Part shown: piece after piece, positions 15,775-24,902 of the stretch
Numbering within the stretch: the stretch's first letter is position 1
How the letters are laid out: the number at the start of each line of letters is the position of its first letter
NCBI GenBank assembly: GCA_027487515.1
Contig: JAIYDL010000022.1
Location: forward strand, 32,624 to 96,623
Source of the DNA: Pseudomonadota bacterium
Lineage (GTDB): Bacteria > Bdellovibrionota > Bacteriovoracia > Bacteriovoracales > Bacteriovoracaceae
Length of the DNA: 64,000 nucleotides
Reading direction: 5' to 3'
Notes under the pieces: model-generated
What the model saw: the letters and a program-made list of their open reading frames with translations, nothing else
Told to the model about the DNA's origin: nothing
Database searches by the model: none
Position numbers and translations under genes: made by a program

Positions 15775-16228
15775 ATACATTCAAAACGAAGTTAAAAAAG
15801 TCATCACAAACTCTTCGTTCGAATTCCCCCTGAATCACGCGATGGCATCCGCTTGGATCCTGGCCAACTTCAAGGGCGATAACCTGAAAATCTTCGACAT
15901 GAGAAAAGCCTCGGCGCTGGTGGATTACTCGGTGATGGCCACGGCCCAGAATGCGACCCAGGCCCGCGCGATGGTGGACGAGATTTCTACCAACCTCAAG
16001 CAGCAGGGTGCGAACATCGTTTCCTACGAAGGCTATGACTCGGCCGACTGGATCCTCCTGGATACCGGGGACATCATGATTCACGTTTTCAACGGCCCAG
16101 CGAGAGACGTGTACGACCTCGACATGGTCTACGCGAAGAGCCCTCAGGTCAAAATTCCGGAAGACTTCTACTTCTCCAAACCGGCACAAGTTTCAACCGA
16201 GAAATCTGACCTTAAGGGCTACTTCTAA
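15764..16228 (+). CDS. rsfS: Ribosomal silencing factor RsfS (Iojap)
   Basis: A protein of 154 residues. The core carries IFDMRKASALVDYSVMATAQNATQ, split by position rather than gaps, and the family motif DWILLDTGDIMIHVF followed by aromatic-rich residues. RsfS binds L14 and blocks subunit joining when nutrients are short. It overlaps obgE by 11 bases and rlmH begins right after its stop codon, so three ribosome-related genes are coupled. The C-terminal extension of about 35 residues after YDLDMVY is longer than in the shortest homologs. Confidence 0.92.
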   Translation: MANEYIQNEVKKVITNSSFEFPLNHAMASAWILANFKGDNLKIFDMRKASALVDYSVMATAQNATQARAMVDEISTNLKQQGANIVSYEGYDSADWILLDTGDIMIHVFNGPARDVYDLDMVYAKSPQVKIPEDFYFSKPAQVSTEKSDLKGYF

Positions 16229-16690
16229 GTGGCCCGCGCCCTCAACCTCATCGTGGTGGGCAAACTCAAAGATCCGCACCTGGAAGCCGTCGAGGCAGAC
16301 TACCTGAAGCGCCTCAGCGCTCCTGAACTTTTGATCCACGAACTCAAAGCATCCGCAGAAAATAAAAGCACCGAGGGCGAGGCTATCCTCCGAAAGGTCC
16401 GAGAGCTGTCCCAGGGGGGAGCGACTCACCTCATCGCAATGACTGAGTGGGGCAGGCGGCAAACCTCTGTCGCCTTCGCCGAATGGACTAAAGGTCTGAT
16501 TGAGCGCCCTGCGAAAATCTTTTTCCTCATCGCTGGAGCTGAGGGTTTTTCAGAGGAAGTCCTCAATAGTTGCCAAGAGCGCATCTCCCTTTCCGAGCTG
16601 ACTTTCCCCCATAAGTTGGCCAGAATACTTCTGGTAGAACAACTCTACCGTGCCCAGACCATAAGATCAGGACACCCTTACCATAACTAG
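16229..16690 (+). CDS. rlmH: 23S rRNA (pseudouridine1915-N3)-methyltransferase RlmH
   Basis: A protein of 153 residues of the SPOUT class, with a GTG start directly after the rsfS stop. It shows FFLIAGAEGFSEEV in the knotted SAM-binding region and the diagnostic C-terminal GHPYHN. RlmH methylates pseudouridine 1915 in helix 69 on assembled 70S ribosomes. The rsfS-rlmH order is widely conserved. Confidence 0.95.
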   Translation: MARALNLIVVGKLKDPHLEAVEADYLKRLSAPELLIHELKASAENKSTEGEAILRKVRELSQGGATHLIAMTEWGRRQTSVAFAEWTKGLIERPAKIFFLIAGAEGFSEEVLNSCQERISLSELTFPHKLARILLVEQLYRAQTIRSGHPYHN

Positions 16691-16699
16691 GGGAATCAC

Positions 16700-18244
16700 A
16701 TGCAGACGATCCAGAATCTCAGCCCGCGCGTCCTCCTCGTCGTGATGGATGGCTTTGGCATCACCACCCAAGACCACAAGAATGCGATCAAGGCGGCACA
16801 CAAGCCGAACATCGATGACATATTCTCCCACTATCCCCTGACGACCATTCAGCCCGGCGGCGAGGCTGTGGGCTTACCCAAAGGAGTTTCCGGGAACTCC
16901 GAAGTTGGCCACTTGAACCTTGGGGCGGGACGGCCCGTACGGCAAGACCTTGTGATCATCAATGAGTGTATCCAGAAGAACGGACTCCGGGATCTCAAAG
17001 GACTCACGGACCTCATCGCACAGGCCCGAGCAGGAACGAAACGGATTCACCTCATGGGTCTCCTCTCTGATGGAGGAGTGCATGCGCACATCAACCATCT
17101 TAAGGAACTGCTGAAGATTCTTCGCGAGAACTCCGACCTTCAGCTCTACCTCCACGCCTTCACCGATGGCCGTGATACGGCCCGGGATCGAGGTGTGCAC
17201 TACGTAAAAGAGATCCTGGAATGTCCGGGCTTCCGGTTCGCATCCATGGGGGGCCGCTCCATCGGAATGGACCGAGACCGGCGGTGGCCAAAGATCGAAC
17301 AACACTACAAGACCATGATCGGCGAAGGGGCGAAGACGAAGCTCAAACCCCAGGACTACATCCTCGAGGAGTACAAAGAAGGCCGCTTCGACGAGTTCAT
17401 CACACCGGTTCTTTTCTCCGAGGAAGGGGCGATCCGAAACGGCGACTGCGTGTTCTTCTTCAACTACCGACCGGACCGGGCCCGGCAGATGACGCTTGCC
17501 ATGAACGACCCGAAGTTTCATGAATTCCCGGTGCCCGTCAAACCCGGGTACTTTCTTTGCATGACTCCTTACGTTCAGGATGAGTTGCCGAACCTTCCGA
17601 TTCTTTTTGATAAGGAAAAGATCCAAGGGACTCTCTCGGAGTACCTTTCAAAGCTCGGCAAGAAGCAGTTTAAGATTGCGGAAACTGAGAAGTATGCCCA
17701 CGTGACTTACTTCTTTAACGGAGGAGAAGAGCGGGCCTTTCCAGGGGAAGAGCGCTGCTTAGTCCAGTCACCGAAGAATGTGGCGACCTACGATGAGAGG
17801 CCAGAGATGAGCGCCGTCGAAGTGACTGATAACCTCCTCCGAGCACTCGACGACAAGGCGTTTACATTTTATCTCGTGAACTTCGCCAACGCGGACATGG
17901 TCGGGCACACGGGGAACTTCGAGGCTGCGGTGAAGGCCGTCGAAGCGGTCGATGCGTGCGTCGGGCGCCTGTTCAAAAAGTGCCAAGAGCAGAACGTCAC
18001 CATGCTTCTCACCGCCGATCACGGGAACGCGGACCAAATGGTCTACGAGGAAGGTGGGAAGCACACCTCGCACTCAGATTCGGAAGTTCCGTTCTGTGTG
18101 GTGAATTCGAAGCTGCGCGATCAGAGTATCCTCGTGAGCACAGAGAGTAAGATCCTCGCACTCAAGGACGTGGCGCCGACGGTGCTCAAGATCCTCAACA
18201 TCCAAAAGCCAAAAGAATTTTCTGGGAACTCGATTTTCGTTTAA
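16700..18244 (+). CDS. gpmI: 2,3-bisphosphoglycerate-independent phosphoglycerate mutase
   Basis: An enzyme of 514 residues, normal for iPGM. Visible motifs are MDGFGI with the first metal ligand, SGNSEVGHLNLGAGR with the phosphorylated Ser, HAFTDGRDT, FNYRPDRARQ and TADHGNADQM with metal ligands. It interconverts 3- and 2-phosphoglycerate using two Mn ions. The gene lies 9 bases after rlmH and 9 bases before pfkA, so glycolytic genes appear joined to the ribosome-assembly operon. Confidence 0.97.
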   Translation: MQTIQNLSPRVLLVVMDGFGITTQDHKNAIKAAHKPNIDDIFSHYPLTTIQPGGEAVGLPKGVSGNSEVGHLNLGAGRPVRQDLVIINECIQKNGLRDLKGLTDLIAQARAGTKRIHLMGLLSDGGVHAHINHLKELLKILRENSDLQLYLHAFTDGRDTARDRGVHYVKEILECPGFRFASMGGRSIGMDRDRRWPKIEQHYKTMIGEGAKTKLKPQDYILEEYKEGRFDEFITPVLFSEEGAIRNGDCVFFFNYRPDRARQMTLAMNDPKFHEFPVPVKPGYFLCMTPYVQDELPNLPILFDKEKIQGTLSEYLSKLGKKQFKIAETEKYAHVTYFFNGGEERAFPGEERCLVQSPKNVATYDERPEMSAVEVTDNLLRALDDKAFTFYLVNFANADMVGHTGNFEAAVKAVEAVDACVGRLFKKCQEQNVTMLLTADHGNADQMVYEEGGKHTSHSDSEVPFCVVNSKLRDQSILVSTESKILALKDVAPTVLKILNIQKPKEFSGNSIFV

Positions 18245-18253
18245 AGGACGCTC

Positions 18254-19228
18254 ATGACGTTTACACACTTCGGTCTACTTTGCTCCGGCGGCGACTCTCC
18301 GGGAATGAATTGCGCGATCCGGGCCGTGGTCCGCACAGCTCTTTTCCATGGAGTCCAAGTGACCGGGATCAAGCGGGGCTACGCGGGCCTTTTGCGCGGG
18401 GAATTTCAGAGCATGAACCTTTCCTCCGTGGGGAACATCATCCAACGGGGTGGAACCGTCCTACAGACCTCCCGCTCTGCGGAGTTCATGAAGCCTGTGT
18501 TCCGGAAAAAAGCCGTGGAGATTCTTCGGGCCCAGCGGATTGAAGCGTTGGTCGTCATCGGCGGAGACGGATCCTTCAATGGCGCAAAGGCCCTGTGGGA
18601 AGAGCATCAGTTCCCAGTGGTCGGGATCCCAGGAACCATCGACAACGATGTCTCGAGCACCGAGTACACCATCGGCTTCGACACCGCCGTCCAAACCGCC
18701 ATTGAAGCGGTCGACCGGATTCGAGATACGGCGCATTCGCACGCTCGGACTTTCCTCGTCGAGGTCATGGGACGAAACTCCGCTGCGATCGCGATCAAGA
18801 CCGGCGTCTGCACGGGCGCGGAGAATGTGCTTCTTCCCCACGAGAAGGTGAATCATCAGAAGATCGTCGACGACATTCAGCGGGGCATCGCCCGCGGAAA
18901 AGATTCTTCGATCATCGTCGTGGCCGAGGGACCTACCGCAGGCCGCAGCTACGAGATCCAGAAAGTCCTCCGGGACAATTACCAGATGGACACTCACGTC
19001 GTGATCCTGGGCCACATCCAACGCGGCGGCTCTCCCACCTCCAATGACCGCTTCATCGCTTCCCAGATGGGGAACATGGCCGTGGAGGGACTTCTCTCAG
19101 GAAGGTATCCGACGGTCACAGTCGTTCAGGCAGGGAAAGTGCTCCTCGAAGATCTCGCCAACTGTGTGACCAAGGCCGACCATAACTTCGAAGAGTACCA
19201 GCAGCTGGCGCAGACGCTCTCGATCTGA
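18254..19228 (+). CDS. pfkA: ATP-dependent 6-phosphofructokinase
   Basis: A protein of 324 residues, normal for bacterial PfkA. ATP-binding CSGGDSPGMN, GGDGSFNGA and the catalytic PGTIDND are present, as are the substrate-binding MGRNSAAIA and HIQRGGSPT regions. It phosphorylates fructose 6-phosphate in the cytoplasm. It is the last plus-strand gene of this block; its TGA abuts the stop of the convergent FG-GAP gene with no bases between. Confidence 0.96.
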   Translation: MTFTHFGLLCSGGDSPGMNCAIRAVVRTALFHGVQVTGIKRGYAGLLRGEFQSMNLSSVGNIIQRGGTVLQTSRSAEFMKPVFRKKAVEILRAQRIEALVVIGGDGSFNGAKALWEEHQFPVVGIPGTIDNDVSSTEYTIGFDTAVQTAIEAVDRIRDTAHSHARTFLVEVMGRNSAAIAIKTGVCTGAENVLLPHEKVNHQKIVDDIQRGIARGKDSSIIVVAEGPTAGRSYEIQKVLRDNYQMDTHVVILGHIQRGGSPTSNDRFIASQMGNMAVEGLLSGRYPTVTVVQAGKVLLEDLANCVTKADHNFEEYQQLAQTLSI

Positions 19229-20488
19229 TCACTGCTTCGGCAACGCGATCCTGAGGGATACCATGTTCCCCTGATACGGTACGAGGAGAAGGTGTCCAGG
19301 CCGTCCGGGAATTTTCTGGGCAGCGTAGTAGGTTTCACGCAGGAGTTTAGGGAGACACTGACTGATGTCTCGGTACCCTGATCGATCGCGGTAGATCATC
19401 CGGGTGTGGAAAGCAGGGGCCTTTTTCTTCGGATCCCGGAGGATGCTTCTGACCTGGGCCAGGATCACTTTCACTCCTGAACCAAGCGAGACATCTTCGA
19501 GGGAATGAACATACCCCTCGGCACTTGGCTCCGGAGAAAGGGGGAGCTCATGGTCACTGAACCGGAGGACTCCAGATTGGGATTCGTTCCGGTATACGAC
19601 GATCTTCCAACGGTGAAAACCGAGGTCATGGACCGCAGTCAAGAGATCGGGTTTCCCGTCATCATTCTCATCAAAGGTTTTTGCAAAGACAGTTCCCCAG
19701 GATCGAGAGTCTCGTCTAGGAGGAATGGTCTCAAGGGGAAGGAGAATGAATCGACCCTTCCGCTGTGTGAGAATCCGGTCATGGGCCTGTTCGGGTTTCG
19801 GGTTCGGAGTATCGCAGCCTCCAAGAAACAAGTCCCGCACTCCGTCTCGATCGAAGTCTTCAGCAAGGGCGGTCATTAAGCAGAGCTTATTCGGACCCAG
19901 GTCTGAGGGCAAAAGGTTCGATCGGTCGACCCAGTTCCCTTTTTCAAGCGCGAAGAAAAAAGGACCTCTCCCGAACACGTTGGCCTTGTAGATTGCGGGC
20001 GTTCTACCGAAGCTGAGGGCCGCGAGATTGAACGTGAAGTCCTTCCCTAGCGCTTTTGATCGCTGGTCATACTGCCACTGGCCCTTCACTTTTCTTAGCA
20101 CTATTGGAGCAGCTCCTGGATACGGGGGCTTATCTGTGCCATGGTCCGCGATAACGATTTCCGGCACAGAATCGCCGTCGACGTCTTCCATGAGCATGTG
20201 GCGAGCATGCTGAGTCCGCGGCAATTTTTCTGAAGCCTTAGAATCATAACTCCATTTTCCGTTCACAAGAGTATACATCGCTAGTGGAGCATCGACGGAG
20301 GAGGAGCTAGGAAAGTTGCTGACTAACACTTCACGTGGTCCAGTGAAGATGAAATCTGTCGGGCCGAAAGTCGGACTCCGATGGACCGGACTCTCCGGAG
20401 TCAATGACAACGTCACGGGGCAGGTCGCAGAAGCGACCAGCGGAAAGAAGGCTGCAGCCGAAAGCCAGCGCCGAGGGCTAGTCATCAT
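19229..20488 (-). CDS. Secreted FG-GAP/VCBS-repeat protein
   Basis: A protein of 419 residues with a signal peptide (RRWLSAAAFFPLVASA). Three Ca-binding-like loops are seen: MEDVDGDSVPEIVIADHG, AEDFDRDGVRDLFLGGCD and FDENDDGKPDLLTAV, typical of FG-GAP/VCBS beta-propeller blades. It is probably exported and acts in the periplasm or at the surface. It is third in the minus-strand radical SAM operon, overlapping the SPASM gene by 11 bases, so it may be a substrate or partner of the modification system; this is an inference. The first radical SAM locus has no such gene. Confidence 0.72.
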   Translation of the reverse strand: MMTSPRRWLSAAAFFPLVASATCPVTLSLTPESPVHRSPTFGPTDFIFTGPREVLVSNFPSSSSVDAPLAMYTLVNGKWSYDSKASEKLPRTQHARHMLMEDVDGDSVPEIVIADHGTDKPPYPGAAPIVLRKVKGQWQYDQRSKALGKDFTFNLAALSFGRTPAIYKANVFGRGPFFFALEKGNWVDRSNLLPSDLGPNKLCLMTALAEDFDRDGVRDLFLGGCDTPNPKPEQAHDRILTQRKGRFILLPLETIPPRRDSRSWGTVFAKTFDENDDGKPDLLTAVHDLGFHRWKIVVYRNESQSGVLRFSDHELPLSPEPSAEGYVHSLEDVSLGSGVKVILAQVRSILRDPKKKAPAFHTRMIYRDRSGYRDISQCLPKLLRETYYAAQKIPGRPGHLLLVPYQGNMVSLRIALPKQ

Positions 20489-20855
20489 TTTTTTTCAGGA
20501 GCTCATTTTTCCGTTGGTTCTGATCTAGGTGGCTGCACTGTTGGCAGAAGGTCCACTCGGGATCCGTCAGGTGGAAGCGATCCACGTGAATGCGCGCCAT
20601 CTTCTTTCGAAAATTTTCATAGGCGCCGGAGAACCAGATATCACGCCAGTCTTGATCGTAGACGCTGCCAATCCGGTGCTTGGCGATGCAGCAGGGGGCA
20701 ATATCTCCACTTACCTCAAACCGCAAATAGTTATACCCTATCACGCAGGGAGACTCGCTGTAGAAACTTGCTGGAATGCTTCCATTGACCACTTCAAGTT
20801 TGATCTCCGCCGTTTCAACGGGGACTGAATTCGTTTTCTTTGTAAGCTCAGACAT
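20478..20855 (-). CDS. Stand-alone SPASM-domain partner (paralog 2)
   Basis: A protein of 125 residues from the ATG at 20855. Upstream in-frame sequence is part of the radical SAM gene in another frame and is not coding here. It is closely similar to the product at 11127-11510: it shares the C-x12-G-x4-C motif (CVIGYNYLRFEVSGDIAPCC), IAKHRIG, SGAYENFRKKM and the final CQQCSH. The start lies inside the last 8 bases of the radical SAM gene through the same ATGTCTGA junction. Both copies therefore retain the split arrangement, which argues against it being an assembly or frameshift artefact. Confidence 0.75.
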   Translation of the reverse strand: MSELTKKTNSVPVETAEIKLEVVNGSIPASFYSESPCVIGYNYLRFEVSGDIAPCCIAKHRIGSVYDQDWRDIWFSGAYENFRKKMARIHVDRFHLTDPEWTFCQQCSHLDQNQRKNELLKKNDD

Positions 20856-22275
20856 GGACCGAGGCTCCTGAATACTTTCTGATGATTTCTTCACAGATTG
20901 GTCGTTGGAAGATGTTAACTCCACACCCATCGGCGTAGGCGATCGCGTCCGAGTACGCCCGGGCCATGGCCACCATGAGGTCTTCGCCGGGCACGTAAGA
21001 CCGGTGCGGTTCTCCATGGATCTCCATGGGCTTGAACCACACCTGCCAGGCACCCACTTTCTCTGCAAGCTTTACGACATCGAGAAGTTCGAGGCAGTTG
21101 AGTCGGTTCACAACACACATGATCGTCGTGTGGGCTCCGGCACCAGAACTCTTGTTACGAAGGTCGCTGAAAAGACGGAGGTTATTCACGACTTTCTCGA
21201 ATGTTTTCTCGCTCTGCCGCGGCCTCGTTTTCACATAGAGTTCCGGCGTTCCGGCCGAAACATTCGCGATGAAATGAAACTCATACCAATTGCGAGTGCC
21301 AAGCCGATGGAGCAGCAAAATGTCATCGTCGTTGAGGTACTCCATGTTCGAGAGGACCTCCACCGCAAATCCGCGGCGACGGGCCGCCGCGATGATGTCG
21401 ACGGCGCTTTCGTGCATGAGAGGGTCACCGATGCCGCCGAACTGAATCATGTGAACGGACCAGGGAAGGCTCTTGATAATCCCAAGGCACTTTTCTGCAT
21501 CGATCTCCATTTTCATGAGATTCTTCAAGGGCTCTGGGAGGGTTCCACCAGAGCGCTTCTTCATTTCATCGATTGAGTCTGCGCCATAGAGTCCACAAAA
21601 AACGCAGCTATGAGAGCAGCGATTCGAGATATCAATGTGAACGATCTCAAGCCCGGAGAACGTGTTCTGCGTCTTCAGATCCCACTCCGGCATTTCTTGT
21701 TTCCAAAACGGGAAATAGACATTCAACCGGGTTGGACCACGGATCTTCAAATACTCAATGACATCCCGGAACTGCCGGAAGCGCTCACTCGAGGCGGATC
21801 CCAGAGGATTCAGCACAACCCAACTCGCCCCGAATTGATGCACGCCCATGATCGTTGCTCCGAGCACCCGCGTATCGTCTTGAACCTGAAACTCGACCGT
21901 CAGAAACCGGTCCACAGGAAATGATGACCGGATTTGGTGGAATCTTTCGATGAGGTCTCGGTCACCGGAATGAATCTGACCCAGCCCATGTTGCTGCAAC
22001 CAGCGCTCCGGACGATGGGTCATGCGGACGGCGATTCCATGGACCCCAAGACGGAATAAACCCTGAACCAGAAGAAGGTCATCGACCTCTTCCTGGGGAA
22101 TTGAGACCACAACTTTAGAGCTAAGACTCGCGGCCTTAGTCACTAATGAGCGGAGCTCATCACTCAATGTTCGAAGTGAAGGTATCCGCAGGTAGAGGAG
22201 CTCGTCTGGTTTTAACAGATCGATGGCCTTGTGATCGACGAAATCTCCGGGCGCTCCGATGTCGAGACTTTTCAT
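20848..22275 (-). CDS. Radical SAM protein with long N-terminal domain (paralog 2)
   Basis: A protein of 475 residues, paralog of the one at 9710. The cluster motif CSHSCVFC is at 220-227, preceded by the shared stretch NVYFPFW and KTQNTFSGLE. The N-terminal 190 residues are more divergent between the copies than the radical SAM core. It is preceded by the ChlI-like gene (37 bases) and overlaps the SPASM-only gene downstream. Substrate is unknown. As in paralog 1, no auxiliary cluster motif is present in the chain itself. Confidence 0.85.
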   Translation of the reverse strand: MKSLDIGAPGDFVDHKAIDLLKPDELLYLRIPSLRTLSDELRSLVTKAASLSSKVVVSIPQEEVDDLLLVQGLFRLGVHGIAVRMTHRPERWLQQHGLGQIHSGDRDLIERFHQIRSSFPVDRFLTVEFQVQDDTRVLGATIMGVHQFGASWVVLNPLGSASSERFRQFRDVIEYLKIRGPTRLNVYFPFWKQEMPEWDLKTQNTFSGLEIVHIDISNRCSHSCVFCGLYGADSIDEMKKRSGGTLPEPLKNLMKMEIDAEKCLGIIKSLPWSVHMIQFGGIGDPLMHESAVDIIAAARRRGFAVEVLSNMEYLNDDDILLLHRLGTRNWYEFHFIANVSAGTPELYVKTRPRQSEKTFEKVVNNLRLFSDLRNKSSGAGAHTTIMCVVNRLNCLELLDVVKLAEKVGAWQVWFKPMEIHGEPHRSYVPGEDLMVAMARAYSDAIAYADGCGVNIFQRPICEEIIRKYSGASVHV

Positions 22276-22312
22276 GTAGGTGCCTTATGTTTCCTCACTA
22301 TTTAAGCAAGAT

Positions 22313-22867
22313 TCAGGACCGGAGTCCAGTTTTGAAATGCTCCGTTTCCCTTGTGAGTTCCTTCGCTTTAAACTCGAGACGCGCACTCAATCCAAAGAGA
22401 TCTCTTCCATCGATAACTCTACTGTAAGTTTCGGCCGGAGACGACGAGGTGATGAGGTTGAGACCATGCACTTCACAGAGCTGGGCGATGGCGGGTCCAA
22501 ATGGTTCCTCGACGATTCCCCCTGGATTAAGAGCGCCAATCGCAAGGCAATTGTCGAGAGTTGTGATCGGGAGCAGCCCGGCCAGGAACCAGTAATGGAG
22601 CAAAAACGGGTACTCAAGCCAACGGACACTGGCACCCTCAAGGCCACCGAGTTCGTCTCCGAGCTCAACGTTAAGAACGAAACGCTTCATGGGGACTGGA
22701 AGACCTCGTGAGCGAGTAACGAAGACAACTTTTTCCTTGATTCCACGACCGTACTTGCCCAAACCGTTGATCTCTAGCCCGGGGACACTTTTGGTTGCGT
22801 AACCGAAGAGAGAAACTAAGACGGGTCCTTTCTTTGTGATGTAGCAGCTTTGAAGTTGTGTTTCCAT
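22313..22867 (-). CDS. Solitary ChlI/YifB N-terminal domain-like protein
   Basis: A protein of 184 residues behind a strong AGGAGG ribosome site. The pattern (SLFGYATKSVPGLEINGLGKYGRGIKEK split over residues 19-46, RFVLNVELGDEL, and a late IGALNPGGIVEEP) resembles the N-terminal S5-like domain of YifB/ComM proteins, in which GLP, NLAPAD and GELSLDG occupy these places. The AAA+ ATPase part of YifB is absent. Key consensus residues are replaced, so the match is structural rather than clear-cut. It sits inside the second radical SAM cluster. It may be an adaptor, or a broken ComM whose remainder was lost. Confidence 0.45.
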   Translation of the reverse strand: METQLQSCYITKKGPVLVSLFGYATKSVPGLEINGLGKYGRGIKEKVVFVTRSRGLPVPMKRFVLNVELGDELGGLEGASVRWLEYPFLLHYWFLAGLLPITTLDNCLAIGALNPGGIVEEPFGPAIAQLCEVHGLNLITSSSPAETYSRVIDGRDLFGLSARLEFKAKELTRETEHFKTGLRS

Positions 22868-23039
22868 TGGCTCCTCCTAGAGCAGAGGAGAAGCAAACTT
22901 CATACCGATCTTGCGAGTCCAACGTCTTTAAGTGAAGAAGTTCCTGCGCAGAGAATCAAAAAAAATACATAATCGTGGTTGGTTAGAATCCCTTAAATTG
23001 TCTCTGATCTCTTGGGGAATGAAAATTAACACCCTCTCG

Positions 23040-24278
23040 TCAAGGCCTCAGAGTGCCATACACGGGTATCAGTTCTGGGAGGGAATCTAAAATCCTCTGC
23101 CCCCGATGTCGATCGAAGACATCGTTATGGCGCTGAAATTCCCGAAAGAGTTGCCCTTTCTCCGGGCCTCGGAGAAAGCCGATGATCCCCCGAAGATTTG
23201 CGATTAAGGGATCTCGCACGTAGGGTTTGAGTCTATTCCACCCGAGGTTGAGTTTTCTTATGTACGCCTCGATGAGAGCAATCGCTTCTTCCCGGTAGAC
23301 CTCCGGAAGGACATGCGCAGAGAGGTGTTCTGGTTCGAACAGGAAATTAAAGATGGGGTACGCTAAAACATTGCGGAAGCTCGCAAGGTAGTCACAGATT
23401 TCGACGATCCGTTTGATGTTGTACGCCTGGACGGTCACTTGAATCTGACACGTTCGAAGATTGTAGGCCTGGAACTCGTCTTCGATGGTCCGAAGATTCC
23501 GATCGAACTCTTCCCAGTTTAACGGATAGCGAATGAAGTCATTCGCGGCCCCGGTGGCATCCATGGAAACGATGAGCACCACATTCTTAAACCGCGGCCA
23601 GAGCTCTTTGGCTTCGGTCGGAATCCGGGAGAGATTGGTGTTGTAGGAGAGAGTGATGTCCTTGGCGCAGTCATCGTCGGAAAGCTTCCGCAGGAAGTTC
23701 CAGCAATCCTTGATCAAGAGTGGTTCTCCCCCGGCCAGGTGGATCTTCCGGAAATGAGACCGGTACTGGTGGAGCTCCTCCCAAAAGTGCGGCGACTCGA
23801 ACCAGTTCATGTTCCGGTACGGTGTCACGGCGTCTGCGCCAAAGAGTTCCGTGTACTCATCGAAGAGCTTCCTCGAGTTGTAGGGGATGCACATTCGGCA
23901 GGCGAGGTTACAAATGTTCCCGAAGCGCAGATCGACGTACTTGAAGGTTGGGAGCGCCTGGATCGGGCGCTCGGCCACCGGGATCGGGTATTCGCTGTTC
24001 GCGATCATCCTGAAGCTCTCCGTGCCGGTCTCTTCGATCTGCCAGCACCGAGCGCAGGCCCCACTCTTCTCATTCCGGAGGAAGCTCTCTCGAAGCCCCA
24101 TCATCGATGGTGAGTTCCAGTGATTAAGGATCGATTTCGGCTCACTGGCCTTAAGAATTTTCCCAGCGCTATCCTTGGAGTACGCGTCGGTCGCAAGACC
24201 AAAGCAGCAGTTATAAAAGTGGCCTTGGCCATCGACGAAGAGGTGCATCCAGGGAAGAACGCAGGAGGAGTCAGTCAT
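23040..24278 (-). CDS. Twitch-domain radical SAM protein (second locus)
   Basis: A protein of about 412 residues from the ATG at 24278; an in-frame ATG at 24326 would add 16 residues. The N-terminal auxiliary motif is C6-x12-G19-x4-C24 (CVLPWMHLFVDGQGHFYNC) with a later CARCWQIE, followed by the radical SAM motif CNLACRMC and HLAGGEPLL. This matches the twitch-first order of the product at 11507 but the two are distant in sequence. I prefer the 24278 start because a TATCAT lies six bases before it, the leaderless layout seen elsewhere, and neither ATG has a ribosome site. Its reaction is unknown. Confidence 0.8.
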   Translation of the reverse strand: MTDSSCVLPWMHLFVDGQGHFYNCCFGLATDAYSKDSAGKILKASEPKSILNHWNSPSMMGLRESFLRNEKSGACARCWQIEETGTESFRMIANSEYPIPVAERPIQALPTFKYVDLRFGNICNLACRMCIPYNSRKLFDEYTELFGADAVTPYRNMNWFESPHFWEELHQYRSHFRKIHLAGGEPLLIKDCWNFLRKLSDDDCAKDITLSYNTNLSRIPTEAKELWPRFKNVVLIVSMDATGAANDFIRYPLNWEEFDRNLRTIEDEFQAYNLRTCQIQVTVQAYNIKRIVEICDYLASFRNVLAYPIFNFLFEPEHLSAHVLPEVYREEAIALIEAYIRKLNLGWNRLKPYVRDPLIANLRGIIGFLRGPEKGQLFREFQRHNDVFDRHRGQRILDSLPELIPVYGTLRP

Positions 24279-24284
24279 CTGCCA

Positions 24285-24290
24285 ATGATA
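24285..24290 (-). promoter_or_regulatory. -10 box TATCAT, leaderless start of the twitch radical SAM gene
   Basis: On the minus strand TATCAT is followed by TGGCAG and then the ATG at 24278. This spacing decides the start call for the gene. Confidence 0.4.
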
Positions 24291-24349
24291 GCCATGATGC
24301 TGTACCCAAGCCACAGAATTTCTCATCGACGACGGCGTCTAGAGAATGA

Positions 24350-24841
24350 CTAGCGACCGACGGTTTCCGTTGCTGGAACCGACTCGAAGAAACAGTTTAA
24401 CTGCTTGATGCCCTTTTCGTTCTTTAAGAAGGACCCATGAACAAGGTCGAGGCGTCGGGCCAATTTAGCTTTGATGTACGTGCAAGCAAAGTCGGCCGTC
24501 TGAGAACAAAGGGCACGGTCGGTGAGCTTCACGCAGAGGTAGCGGAAGAGGACCTTCTTCCCCGAGACACAGATGACTTCCTGCCGATCAGCGTTCACCA
24601 CTGCCCGGAGGTAGAACGGGTCTCCCGCACGCTCCCGGTCACAGAAATCTGCGGCATCGATCTTGCGGCCCATGCAGTCTAAGGTTGATCCGGAGAATAC
24701 TTCGATCAGCGGTGAATCGGGATGACCGGATTTGCTACACACCGTTTTAAAAGAATACCGATTCTTCTCCGAGACCGTAACATCGTCTTGGATCACGTGT
24801 GAGAAAGCGAGCAGAGGGATTAAAGCAAAGGCAAAGACCAT
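24350..24841 (-). CDS. Secreted Cys-containing protein of unknown function
   Basis: A protein of 163 residues with a signal peptide (MVFAFALIPLLAFS) and about eight cysteines in the mature part, likely disulfide-bonded in the periplasm. No known motif was recognised. A GAGG ribosome site lies upstream. It lies just upstream of the twitch radical SAM gene on the same strand, but that gene seems to have its own promoter, so co-transcription is uncertain. Confidence 0.6.
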   Translation of the reverse strand: MVFAFALIPLLAFSHVIQDDVTVSEKNRYSFKTVCSKSGHPDSPLIEVFSGSTLDCMGRKIDAADFCDRERAGDPFYLRAVVNADRQEVICVSGKKVLFRYLCVKLTDRALCSQTADFACTYIKAKLARRLDLVHGSFLKNEKGIKQLNCFFESVPATETVGR

Positions 24842-24902
24842 CCGATGATCCTCAATGATTTACCGTCCCAGGAACCACGACCTCAGGCGAAGGAGCGGCA
24901 AC

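Noticed and set aside
22976..23039. Possible terminator or small RNA between the ChlI-like and twitch radical SAM genes
   Set aside because: No stable stem with a T-run could be drawn by eye.
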